From Pseudomonadales bacterium (GTDB taxonomy: Bacteria > Pseudomonadota > Gammaproteobacteria > Pseudomonadales > Halieaceae), in the NCBI GenBank assembly GCA_024234815.1, contig JACKNO010000003.1:558001-622000 (forward strand): DNA of 64,000 bases, given 5' to 3'. Below are positions 33,168-40,851 of this stretch, piece after piece. The notes under the pieces are model-generated. The model saw nothing but the letters and a program-made list of their open reading frames with translations. It did not search any database and was not told the DNA's origin. The stretch's first letter is position 1, and each line of letters starts with the position of its first letter. The position numbers and the translations under genes were made by a program.

Positions 33168-33345
33168 ATTTCCGGCTTGAACAGCTCCGGCCCCCACCCG
33201 CGGGGAATCCAGTGGCTCAGCGATTCATGTTCGGGATGGGACGGGTCAAACAGAACTCCCAACAGCGACTGGTAACCGTGGACGCCGCCACAATCCTCCG
33301 GCGGACAGGCCCGCTCACCAGCGACACACTTCGGGTGGCGCTGGC
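33168..33345 (-). pseudogene. Fragment of a pRiA4b ORF-3-like gene
   Basis: The minus strand encodes H-P-K-C-V-A-G-E-R-A-C-P-P-E-D-C-G-G-V-H-G-Y-Q, then L-F-D-P-S-H-P-E-H-E and W-I-P-R-G-W-G-P-E-L-F. This is a near copy of the C-terminal third of the intact pRiA4b ORF-3-like gene at 38376-38990 (by eye about 85% of bases agree). Everything upstream of the Cys motif and the final tail is missing. It may be the relic of an earlier copy of the same accessory region. Confidence 0.65.
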
Positions 33346-33479
33346 GCGACCGGCCATGCCAGTGTCGCCGACGGCCCTGTCGGTTGCACGACCAACACAC
33401 TAGACTCGCCTTCGCCACTGCCCCTCGGCCCAGCGGAGAGGGTGTTGTCTTTACTTTGGACTATAGAGGAATAGTTAGC

Positions 33480-35438
33480 ATGACGCGGATTTTCAAACTG
33501 GTATGCACGCTGTGCCTGCCACTGGCAGTGTTCGCCTGTAGCGATGGGAACAATAACAACGGCAACCGGGACGACGGCCAGGTGGAAGCGCCCGCCGAGG
33601 CCACCCTGCAGGTCGGCGCGGCCAGTCGCAGCCTGCTGCCCACCGTCAGCGGTGGTCGCGATTACCTGCAGGACGCGCCGGGCTGGCCCGCGGCGGCTGA
33701 GCTGGACCCCGATGATCCGGGGGTGTTCATCCCCGTGTGGGACCAGGGGCGGGTGGATGTCGGCAATGGCAACAGCGACGGCTCCTGGGTGCACGACGAT
33801 ATCCGCGCCACCGCGGTCGCCCTGGAGCGCGAGCAGCAGCGGGTGGTGTTCATCACCAGTAATACCTATATGCACCTGAAGGCCGACGTGGATGTCATCG
33901 TGGAGCGCGCCCGGGCGACGCTGCCGGCGGCCTGGGCGGAGGCGGAAATACTGGTTTCGTCCTCCCACAATCACCACGGCCCCGAGACCGCGTTCGGCCC
34001 CAACGGCGAGTGGTACGAGTTGGCGGTGCAGGAAATGGCCGACGCCGTGAACGAGGCGGTGGCGAACCTGGAGCCGGCCCGTGCCCGGGTGGCGACGGGC
34101 GAGCACGACTACGGCTCTGTCGACCAGCGCGATCCGCGGGTCTACGACAACCGCCTGAACGTGATGGCCTTTGACTCGGTGGCAAGCGGTGATTCCATCG
34201 CCATCCTGGTGCAGTGGAACTCCCACCCGGAGGTTACCCTCGGCTGGGAGCCGCCCGCCGAAGCCGCCGGGCTGGAAGAGGCCTGTGCGATCAAGGGCTG
34301 GGAGGGCAGCAAATGCACCGCCGAGGGGCGCTATTTCACCGGTGATTTCGTCTCGGTACTGGAGACCCGCCTGAAGGCTGTGCACGGCGGCGAGGTGGCG
34401 TTCTTCAACGGCGCCCTGGGTGTGCTTACCGGTCCCCTGCACGCATCGACCTGGCGCGTGGACGACGAGCACCCCGTGGGTGACGGCAAGACCGTCCCTG
34501 AGGGCGCCCAGCCGCTGGCGCAGTGCGACAAGAGCAACCAGTATGAGTGCCAGTCGTTTGCCAAAACCGAGTCCACCGGTACCGAACTGGCGAATGCGGT
34601 CGAGGCGCTGCTGGAGGGCGCCGGTCCCATGGGCCTGGACGCCATCGACGTGCGCAAGGAGGAGTTTTACAGTCGCGTGACCAACCTGGGCTTCCGGGTG
34701 CTGCTGGCCGAGGGTGAATTGGGCTGGAAGCCGATGCAGGTGTACAGCTGCGACGGCAAGCCCTTCACCGATGACAACTGTGTCAATACCGGCACGCAAA
34801 CCGAGTCCGACCCGGTGCTGACGCCCCTGCTGGGATACGAAGTGGCCAAGGGCGACGTGTTGAAGACCCGGGTCATACACGTGGACTTCGGCGATGTCGG
34901 CATGTTGTTCCTGCCCGGGGAAGTCTCCTCGGAACTGGTGATCGGCCTGCCCGAGGACTTCAACACCGCGCCGCCGGAAAAGTACAACGCCAATCCGGAT
35001 GAGCACGCCACCGGTGCCGACTACGTGATCCCCGGGCACTACCTGGAGTTGGTGGACGAGGCGATCACCTTCACCGTGGGCCTGGGCACCGACGAGGTCG
35101 GCTATTTCGTGCCAGCCTCGGACTACCGCCTGCAGTGCCACCCCTTGTCGCTGTCGGCACTGCCCGGTGCCTCCTGCGAGGACCTGGCGGCCCGCGGCCT
35201 GATCGAGTCGCCCACCTGGGTGGGGGGTCTGACCTGCCAGAAAGTCACCGATGATCAGCAGTTCTTCGAATCCCTGGGAGCGGACGGCCCGGCGGTCCGC
35301 GCGGTCTGCTATTACGGCCAGATGGTGGGCGCCGAGATCGAGAAACCGCCCGGCCACTACGAGGAAACCAACTCGGCCGGCTGGGACCTGGTGGACGACC
35401 TGTGGGCGGCCGCGGTGAGGTTGTTCGACCGGGCCTGA
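33480..35438 (+). CDS. Ceramidase-like lipoprotein (neutral/alkaline non-lysosomal ceramidase N-domain-like)
   Basis: 652 aa. A lipoprotein signal (L-P-L-A-V-F-A-C-S) is followed by an Asn/Gly-rich linker, so it is anchored to a membrane. The domain from about residue 40 contains V-G-A-A-S-R-S-L-L-P-T, W-V-H-D-D-I-R-A-T-A and V-S-S-S-H-N-H-H-G-P-E-T (about residues 162-173), with Q-W-N-S-H-P-E-V later. These His clusters match the zinc site of neutral ceramidase-like proteins. Family length and the S-H-N-H-H-G-P motif support a zinc hydrolase, but the true ceramidase substrate pocket cannot be judged. The ATG at 33480 has AGAGGA 9 bases upstream. Confidence 0.6.
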   Translation: MTRIFKLVCTLCLPLAVFACSDGNNNNGNRDDGQVEAPAEATLQVGAASRSLLPTVSGGRDYLQDAPGWPAAAELDPDDPGVFIPVWDQGRVDVGNGNSDGSWVHDDIRATAVALEREQQRVVFITSNTYMHLKADVDVIVERARATLPAAWAEAEILVSSSHNHHGPETAFGPNGEWYELAVQEMADAVNEAVANLEPARARVATGEHDYGSVDQRDPRVYDNRLNVMAFDSVASGDSIAILVQWNSHPEVTLGWEPPAEAAGLEEACAIKGWEGSKCTAEGRYFTGDFVSVLETRLKAVHGGEVAFFNGALGVLTGPLHASTWRVDDEHPVGDGKTVPEGAQPLAQCDKSNQYECQSFAKTESTGTELANAVEALLEGAGPMGLDAIDVRKEEFYSRVTNLGFRVLLAEGELGWKPMQVYSCDGKPFTDDNCVNTGTQTESDPVLTPLLGYEVAKGDVLKTRVIHVDFGDVGMLFLPGEVSSELVIGLPEDFNTAPPEKYNANPDEHATGADYVIPGHYLELVDEAITFTVGLGTDEVGYFVPASDYRLQCHPLSLSALPGASCEDLAARGLIESPTWVGGLTCQKVTDDQQFFESLGADGPAVRAVCYYGQMVGAEIEKPPGHYEETNSAGWDLVDDLWAAAVRLFDRA

Positions 35439-35870
35439 GTCTCGAGTCCGGCGGCCGCAGCCCGGGGAGCGCAACCCCCGGGCGCGGCACAGGCTGCAGA
35501 TTTGCTATCATCGGCCGCTTCCCAGTTGTAATCGGCCTCGCCCATGCCCAAAACCACTCTGAGTATAAGTAAAACAAACAACATATAGCGAAAGAATTCC
35601 TTTCCAGAATCCCGCTGCTCTGCCGGAATTGATCGCTCAATGGCCGCCGGGTGTGCTGAAATCTCACTTGCATGGGTCCACGTGCAGATCTTTTGTGGTC
35701 GTTTCCAGGCCGTAGCCCACAGGAACCTATACCAATCGATTGGCATCCCTGCTGCTTGATCTATGAAAAAGCGGGTTCTGCTACCGCGCGCCCTTCCCCG
35801 CGAAAAGAGGCAACGTGCCCGGCGGGGCTCGGGTGGGTGGCACCAGGAGCGGCGGTGACTGAAATAGTTA
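35439..35870. other. Intergenic region with no recognised gene
   Basis: 432 bases between convergent genes. A minus-strand frame codes a hydrophobic run (M-L-F-V-L-L-I-L-R-V-V-L) but has no start signal or homologous pattern. I see no hairpin terminator that stands out. Confidence 0.3.
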
Positions 35871-36929
35871 CTATCCCAGGGAATACCAGGTGCCCCGTCC
35901 GGCGCCATGCCGGGTAAGGTGTCCGGCTTCAGTGAGCACCTTTATGTGATCCTTGATGGTGTTCCGATTCCTGCCAGTCGCAGCGGACGCCTCAGCTACC
36001 GTCAACCGCCCCCGCTCTCGACAGATTTCCAGCAACTGCTGCGACAATTCGGGCAGGTTTCCGAGGATCAAACGCTCCCGTCGAATCTTCCGCTCCAAAC
36101 TATATTTTTGTGCCATCAGCGAGCGCAGGAAATACACCAGCCACGGTTGCCAATCGGGGCTCTCACTGCGGATGGTCACCTGGGTCTGTCGCAATGCGAG
36201 GTAATACTGCTCCTTGCTCTGCTCAATGACGCTTTCCAGGGAACTGTAGGGCACATATGCATAACCGGCCCGCAGTAGCAGCAACGTGGTCAGGACCCGG
36301 GACAGGCGACCGTTGCCGTCCTGGAAGGGATGAATTTCCAGAAACACCACGACAAAAATGGCGACCACCACCAGAGGGTGAAGATCAGCTTTCTCCAGGC
36401 TTGATCGCGCCCAATCGACCAACTCCTCCATCAGCCGCGGAGTGTCAAACGGTGTGGCCGTCCTGAACACCACCCTCAGGCTCTGCCCCTCCGGGTCAAA
36501 GGCCTCAACGTGGTTATCCAGTGTCTTGTACTGCCCGCAGTGGCGTTGATCTTTCGATGAATACTTTAACAAGCCCCGGTGGAGACGCTTGATGTGGTTT
36601 TCAGTCAGCGTGATTTCGGACCAACTGGCGAAGACAAGCTCCATCACCTGTGCATAACCCGCGACTTCCTCCTCGTCGCGGGAGGCAAAATCCTTGATAT
36701 TCAGATTAGCCAGCAGTCGCTCTACCTCCATGTCCGTCAACTTGGCACCCTCGATTCGGGTGGAGGAGCCGATACTTTCGATGGTGGCTACCCGGCGCAG
36801 GGAGGTCAGTTGTTTCGGTGCAATACGCCCAATAGCCGCCCACGCACCTTTGAACTCATCGATCGCAGCGACGAGATTCAGCACTTCTGGCGTTATGATC
36901 AAGGTGTCCGTATGCACACCACCATCCAT
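35871..36929 (-). CDS. Fic family protein with C-terminal winged helix
   Basis: 352 aa. An N-terminal Fic_N-like helical part carries the inhibitory motif S-S-T-R-I-E-G near residue 55 ([S/T]xxxE[G/N]), so it is autoinhibited. The active site H-P-F-Q-D-G-N-G-R-L-S-R is at about residue 200, complete with catalytic His and both Arg. The C-terminal ~60 residues form a winged-helix domain (L-T-V-A-E-A-S-A-A-T-G-R-N-R-N-T-I). It should transfer AMP from ATP onto a target protein and perhaps regulate its own gene. It sits beside the broken integrases, outside the left repeat element. Confidence 0.85.
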   Translation of the reverse strand: MDGGVHTDTLIITPEVLNLVAAIDEFKGAWAAIGRIAPKQLTSLRRVATIESIGSSTRIEGAKLTDMEVERLLANLNIKDFASRDEEEVAGYAQVMELVFASWSEITLTENHIKRLHRGLLKYSSKDQRHCGQYKTLDNHVEAFDPEGQSLRVVFRTATPFDTPRLMEELVDWARSSLEKADLHPLVVVAIFVVVFLEIHPFQDGNGRLSRVLTTLLLLRAGYAYVPYSSLESVIEQSKEQYYLALRQTQVTIRSESPDWQPWLVYFLRSLMAQKYSLERKIRRERLILGNLPELSQQLLEICRERGRLTVAEASAATGRNRNTIKDHIKVLTEAGHLTRHGAGRGTWYSLG

Positions 36930-37063
36930 TTATTCATCCATTTACCCCCAATTAACCTGACACAAGAACCTCCCTTGTTCCATCCAATTCCATCCAATTT
37001 AATGCCCGACCTGCGCAGCATTGTTGCCAGGTGATCAGAAACACTCACCGAAGGAACAACACT

Positions 37064-37555
37064 ATGCGAGACCTGAACTACCAACTGAAACAAATCTGCA
37101 AACACAGTCATGAAGGCAGCTTCGAGACCCGAGTTGGCCGAGAAAGACAATTGACTGCCATCGCCAACCAGTTACATGAACTGGGCTTCAGGCAACTGAA
37201 AGCCACTTCTTTGAAACAAAAGCATATCCAGACCCTGGTGGACCTGTGGCTGAAACAGAATCTCTCCCCCGGCACCATCAAGAACCGGATGAGTTGTTTA
37301 CGCTGGTGGGCCGAGAAGGTTAACAAGCGGGCCGTGGTGGCTGGCAGTAATGATTTCTATGGGATACCGGACCGGCAGTTTGTGTCCGACCAAAGCAAGG
37401 CGAAAGACCTGGCCGGCCTGGGTGCCCTGATTCCAGGGGGCCGGAAGTACATCGAGCAACTCAGAATCTACGAGCGCCACACCGCCAACGCCGGATTATC
37501 GAAAATGCACGGCCTGCGCCATGCCTATGCCCAACAGGGCTGCCGGATCACCTGA
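37064..37555 (+). pseudogene. Integrase A: N- and C-terminal ends joined, catalytic core deleted
   Basis: Starts MRDLNYQLKQICKHS, with L-S-P-G-T-I-K-N-R-M-S-C-L-R-W-W-A-E-K-V: the N-terminal arm/core-binding domain of an island integrase. At about residue 120 it jumps from S-K-A-K-D-L to G-G-R-K-Y-I-E-Q-L-R-I-Y-E-R and M-H-G-L-R-H-A-Y-A-Q, which belong near the C-terminal end of the same family. About 100-150 residues including the first catalytic Arg are gone. The remaining H-G-L-R-H motif cannot work alone. The ATG at 37064 is preceded by AAGGA about 10 bases upstream. Confidence 0.65.
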
Positions 37556-38085
37556 GCAGGATGTGTCTGTTCAAGGTGAACACCGGGTGCAGGGATGGCG
37601 AGGTCTGCAGCTTGCAGTGGGATTGGGAGATCGACGTGCCGGAACTGGGCACCTCGGTATTTCTCATTCCGGGAGAAAAGGTCAAGAACCGGGAGGATCG
37701 CTTGGTGGTGTTGAACCGGGTGGCAAAGTCAGTGATCGAAGGCGTGCGAGGGCAGCACCCGCAGCGCGTCTTCACCTACTACGGCCGCCCGGTGCGCAGC
37801 ATCAACAACAATGGCTGGAAGTCGGTTAGGCGCAAGTTGGACATGCCGATACGGGTGCACGACTTGAAACACACCTTCGGTCGCCGCTTGCGCGCCGCCG
37901 GGGTGCCATTGGAAACCCCGAAAATACTGCTTGGCCACAAGAACGGCGATATCACCACCCACTACTCCGCGCCGGAGTTGGAGGAGCTCATCGAGGCGAC
38001 AAACAGGGTGTGTGAAGGAAAGTCCGGCAAAACTCCGGCACTGGTCGTGCTGAGGCACCGGACGCTGAGCGCGTCATCGCGCTAA
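37540..38085 (+). pseudogene. Integrase B: tyrosine recombinase catalytic domain without N-terminus
   Basis: In the frame following integrase A, L-P-D-H-L-S-R-M-C-L-F-K-V-N-T-G-C-R-D-G-E begins in mid-domain. The catalytic core is otherwise present: Arg in G-C-R-D-G-E-V, H-D-L-K-H-T-F-G-R-R-L (Lys in place of the usual second-box Arg), L-L-G-H-K-N-G-D, and the nucleophile Tyr in T-T-H-Y-S-A-P-E. No start codon with a Shine-Dalgarno sequence precedes it except the internal ATG at 37561. The N-terminal DNA-binding half is lost, so activity is doubtful. It lies 26 bp before the left repeat element. Confidence 0.65.
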
Positions 38086-38110
38086 GCATCTAATACGAAA
38101 AGGGGAAATT

Positions 38111-38230
38111 GGTGGGCCGGGCTGGATTGATCACAACGCGGTTGCCTCCCGCGTTGTGACCCCTGCGGGGCGCCTTCGCTGCGCTGCGGCGTCAAAATTG
38201 CTCCTTTGGTCGCAATTTTTCGAACGGTGG
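38111..38230. repeat. Structured multi-hairpin element, copy 1
   Basis: Begins with a tRNA-Lys 3'-end-like block. Then come: hairpin P2, TCACAACGCGG / CCGCGTTGTGA (38131-38141 with 38149-38159); the block CCCCTGCGGGG (38160-38170) and the following bases through TGCGCTGCGG; hairpin P4, AAAATTGC / GCAATTTT (38194-38201 with 38212-38219); and TTTCGAACGGTGG. Copy 2 lies at 53534-53661. The outer parts of the stems are the same in both copies, while the inner pairs differ with complementarity kept. The left end partly pairs with bases just beyond 38230. Confidence 0.7.
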
Positions 38231-38375
38231 TCCGCCCCAGGCGAGCCAACCCCACAAACTAATTGTTTTTATTTAACTTTTATCGGTGACGCCCGTTGCA
38301 GATCGCACCGAAATGCACAACGAAGCAGGACTGATCCCGGCAAAAGTCCGGCAGTGGCGACCAATTGGATTACGA

Positions 38376-38990
38376 CTAACTGTCCTCGTCCGAGAAGGCT
38401 TTCTCCCAACGTTTGAGCGGATTATCGAAACGTACGTTTTCTGGCTTGAACAACTCCGGCCCCCAGCCCTTTGGAATCCATTGGCGCATCGATTCATGTT
38501 CAGGGTGGGAGGGGTCAAACAGGATATCCAACAATGACTGGTAGCCATGGACGCCACCACAGTCTTCCGGCGGGCAGGCCCGCTTACCCGCGACACACTT
38601 CGGGTAGCGCTGCCCCTTCTCCCGGGGCTCGACACCCAGCAACGTAATCTCGTGGATCCAGCCGTCACCGAAATCATATTCGTACTCGGCACGATCCCCT
38701 GACTCGGGTAGAAAATCGATGACCGGGATGTCCCAGCCGGGCTGCACTTCCGGGGAGTCATCCCACATTTCGTCCGAGGGGATCCCAATAAGTAATGCAT
38801 CTTCGCGTGAGGGCCCGCCGAACCGATACTCGTGGAGATGGTAATCCAGCCAACCCATTGCATCCTGGATGGCCACATGCAGATCCCAGAACGAATATCG
38901 GGCTGGTACCAGAATTTCGCGCCAGACCGGTGGCGAAATTCCAATAAGTTCCACTCTGATTTTAAGCAGGTCGCGTCGTGGATTCGTCAT
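38376..38990 (-). CDS. Plasmid pRiA4b ORF-3-like protein
   Basis: 204-aa protein of the pRiA4b ORF-3 family (also called IS1096 TnpR-like). It has I-R-V-E-L-I-G-I-S-P-P-V-W-R-E-I-L-V-P at the start and a Y-D-F-G-D-G-W-I-H-E core. A Cys-rich segment follows, C-V-A-G-K-R-A-C-P-P-E-D-C-G-G, that may bind zinc, and then L-F-D-P-S-H-P-E-H-E. Its role is unknown; it is frequent on plasmids and islands, often near mobile or defence genes. It is intact here; a fragment of a sister copy lies at 33168-33345. It is the first gene inside the left repeat element. Confidence 0.8.
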   Translation of the reverse strand: MTNPRRDLLKIRVELIGISPPVWREILVPARYSFWDLHVAIQDAMGWLDYHLHEYRFGGPSREDALLIGIPSDEMWDDSPEVQPGWDIPVIDFLPESGDRAEYEYDFGDGWIHEITLLGVEPREKGQRYPKCVAGKRACPPEDCGGVHGYQSLLDILFDPSHPEHESMRQWIPKGWGPELFKPENVRFDNPLKRWEKAFSDEDS

Positions 38991-39058
38991 TGCATTTAAT
39001 CTTCCAACTCATCACGAACAGTCATCTGGTAAATCATTGCATGGCCGGCAGGCAATGC

Positions 39059-40477
39059 CTAATTGAATGTATGACGCAACCATTCTTCCAGACGCCGCGT
39101 GGCAATCACATCATCCCGGTTATAACCCAGAATGGCCGTCTTCAGCCCAGCCTTCACCACCGGATCGGTTTCCTCAAGGTAGCGGTTAAACTGCACGACG
39201 GACCATTGCGATCCAGACTCCTCATCCTGCCACTGGAAATTGACAAGATCAGGGTGCTTACAAATATCCTTGAGTCCGTAGCCCTGCAGCGGCAATACAA
39301 GGCTTTCAAGCACCGGCTTTTGCAGATCAAACAGCGGACTGTCATCCCCCAATAAATAGCGAACGGTTTCATGCGCCTCCATGCCGTAGCGCCGGGCGTA
39401 GGAAGCGATGGTGCTGCGCTCGTGGGACGAATAATGCGCGAGCACCAACTCGGGATATCGCGCCTGATATCCCTCTACCTTTTCCAGAAAACCGAGCCAA
39501 CCGTCATAGTCCTGATCATCGCTATCAGTCCAGACAGTTTCAAACTGATCATCGCCATAAGCAGGCACCAGAAAACCCCAGAGATAGACATGCTTTTCCC
39601 CGCTCGCCGTGAGCGGATTATCTTCAATATCAAAATGGACCCACTGTCCGTCCGGTAAAACAACATCACCGGTCTGGTAAACCTTCCCGTCAAACCACGA
39701 TTTGGCCTGCAAGACGGCGCGATCTTTCTTGCTGCCTTTCAAATAAGGAACGTCCGCCATACCACGAGGATCCGTTGCCGCAAGGCGACTGATCGTATCT
39801 ATACCCAAGGCTTCCAGCCCGGCAGCGGACCGACCCTGAACGCCGTAAAGCAATGAAAGCTCTTCCTTCTCTACAAAGCCTGGCTTGCAATGATCGTAAT
39901 AGGGACAGGCCAGACACTTACTGTGTGAATAGCGTACCAGCGGCTCATCGGGACTATCCAACAAACCGCGCATCTCTGTAATAAACTGATTGGTGACAGC
40001 ATTGGCTTCATCACCAATCAAAGCTTCTCTACCATCACCCAGAAATACGATGCCCGGCAGTTCTGTACCCAGCATCAGTCGATAAAATCCCAACTGAACC
40101 TGTATCTCTTTTTTCAATTCGCTCAAAGAAAGTTTGGCATCAGCTGGCTGGTAGGCCTCGTTCTCATGGCGAATTAGAAAATCTGGATTGCCGATTAAAC
40201 TATTTTTCTCATCAAAAAGCTGGGCCTGATAAATCACATCAACGCCCTGCTTCATCAATCGCTCGGTGTCGGCAACTGAGGCGGCCGTATGGACCTCAAA
40301 ATTGGCAGAAAGGCGAGCGAGAACGGTTTGCTCATGCGCAAGGCCCAAATCAATCACCAATTGATCAAATCCCTCGATGGGCTCCTGTTCGAAATCGCCC
40401 TTGTTATCAAGCCAGACTCGCCGAAAACAACTGCTCCAGGCTCTGGCATCACTCGGTTTTAAAAAAGGCGGACTCAA
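39059..40477 (-). CDS. TM0106-type RecB-like nuclease
   Basis: 472 aa. The N-terminal half is a PD-(D/E)XK nuclease of the RecB/Cas4-like class: G-N-P-D-F-L-I-R, then D-A-K-L-S in place of the E-x-K, and a Cys cluster C-L-A-C-P-Y-Y-D-H-C (about residues 190-200) that may hold an iron-sulfur centre. The C-terminal half is an RNase H-like 3'-5' exonuclease-like domain with W-V-H-F-D-I-E-D-N and a closing Y-N-R-D-D-V-I-A-T-R-R-L. Members have been proposed to act in DNA repair or defence. The stop region of the YgjP-like gene overlaps its start by 4 bases, so it is translated with the restriction genes. Confidence 0.8.
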   Translation of the reverse strand: MSPPFLKPSDARAWSSCFRRVWLDNKGDFEQEPIEGFDQLVIDLGLAHEQTVLARLSANFEVHTAASVADTERLMKQGVDVIYQAQLFDEKNSLIGNPDFLIRHENEAYQPADAKLSLSELKKEIQVQLGFYRLMLGTELPGIVFLGDGREALIGDEANAVTNQFITEMRGLLDSPDEPLVRYSHSKCLACPYYDHCKPGFVEKEELSLLYGVQGRSAAGLEALGIDTISRLAATDPRGMADVPYLKGSKKDRAVLQAKSWFDGKVYQTGDVVLPDGQWVHFDIEDNPLTASGEKHVYLWGFLVPAYGDDQFETVWTDSDDQDYDGWLGFLEKVEGYQARYPELVLAHYSSHERSTIASYARRYGMEAHETVRYLLGDDSPLFDLQKPVLESLVLPLQGYGLKDICKHPDLVNFQWQDEESGSQWSVVQFNRYLEETDPVVKAGLKTAILGYNRDDVIATRRLEEWLRHTFN

Positions 40478-40851
40478 TGCTCGTTAATTCCGGGCGCCGA
40501 ACTCAGGCTTTTCAGTCTGCTTTCGCTGACCTCGTAATCCCCGAGGTGTGCTCTCATCAGAACTTTCCAGAGCTTGCCATGATTGGGCACGAAGAAGTGC
40601 AGGAGTTCATGGACAATCACGTAATCCCAGAGATCCTGGTCGAGAGCCAACAATTCCGCGTTGAAGTTCAGGTGGCCATTCGTCGAACAGGACGCCCATT
40701 TGTTGTGCATAGGCCGCACGCCAAGCCAGACGATGTCCACTTCCAGCTTCACAGCCCACTCCCGGACGCGGCGCTTGAAGGCCTGCTTCTGTTCGGCCGT
40801 TTTCGAGATCCTAGCGTCGATTTGCCTTCTCCAGTAGAGAGAACAGTTCAT
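40474..40851 (-). CDS. YgjP-like (DUF45) zinc metalloprotease attached to hsdR
   Basis: About 125 aa. The frame is open from 40995, but only from M-N-C-S-L-Y-W-R-R-Q-I (ATG at 40851) does it look like the family; before that it is a shadow of hsdR. H-E-L-L-H-F-F-V-P-N-H-G-K-L-W gives the HExxH zinc motif and third His. W-L-G-V-R-P-M-H-N-K-W-A-S-C-S is the conserved W-G-S-C-like part of YgjP/DUF45 proteins. It overlaps the end of hsdR by 41 bases and the start of the nuclease gene by 4. YgjP-type proteases are common partners of type I restriction genes; their target is unknown. Confidence 0.75.
   Translation of the reverse strand: MNCSLYWRRQIDARISKTAEQKQAFKRRVREWAVKLEVDIVWLGVRPMHNKWASCSTNGHLNFNAELLALDQDLWDYVIVHELLHFFVPNHGKLWKVLMRAHLGDYEVSESRLKSLSSAPGINEH

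Noticed and set aside
33315..35474. 719-codon minus-strand frame opposite the ceramidase-like gene
   Set aside because: Very long but His/Gln/Arg-rich, with no motif; the opposite strand has lipobox, start signal and domain motifs.
38111..38230. Structured element as an integron attC site
   Set aside because: The expected GTTRRRY/RYYYAAC end boxes are absent and there is no integron integrase gene; the ends resemble tRNA-Lys instead.
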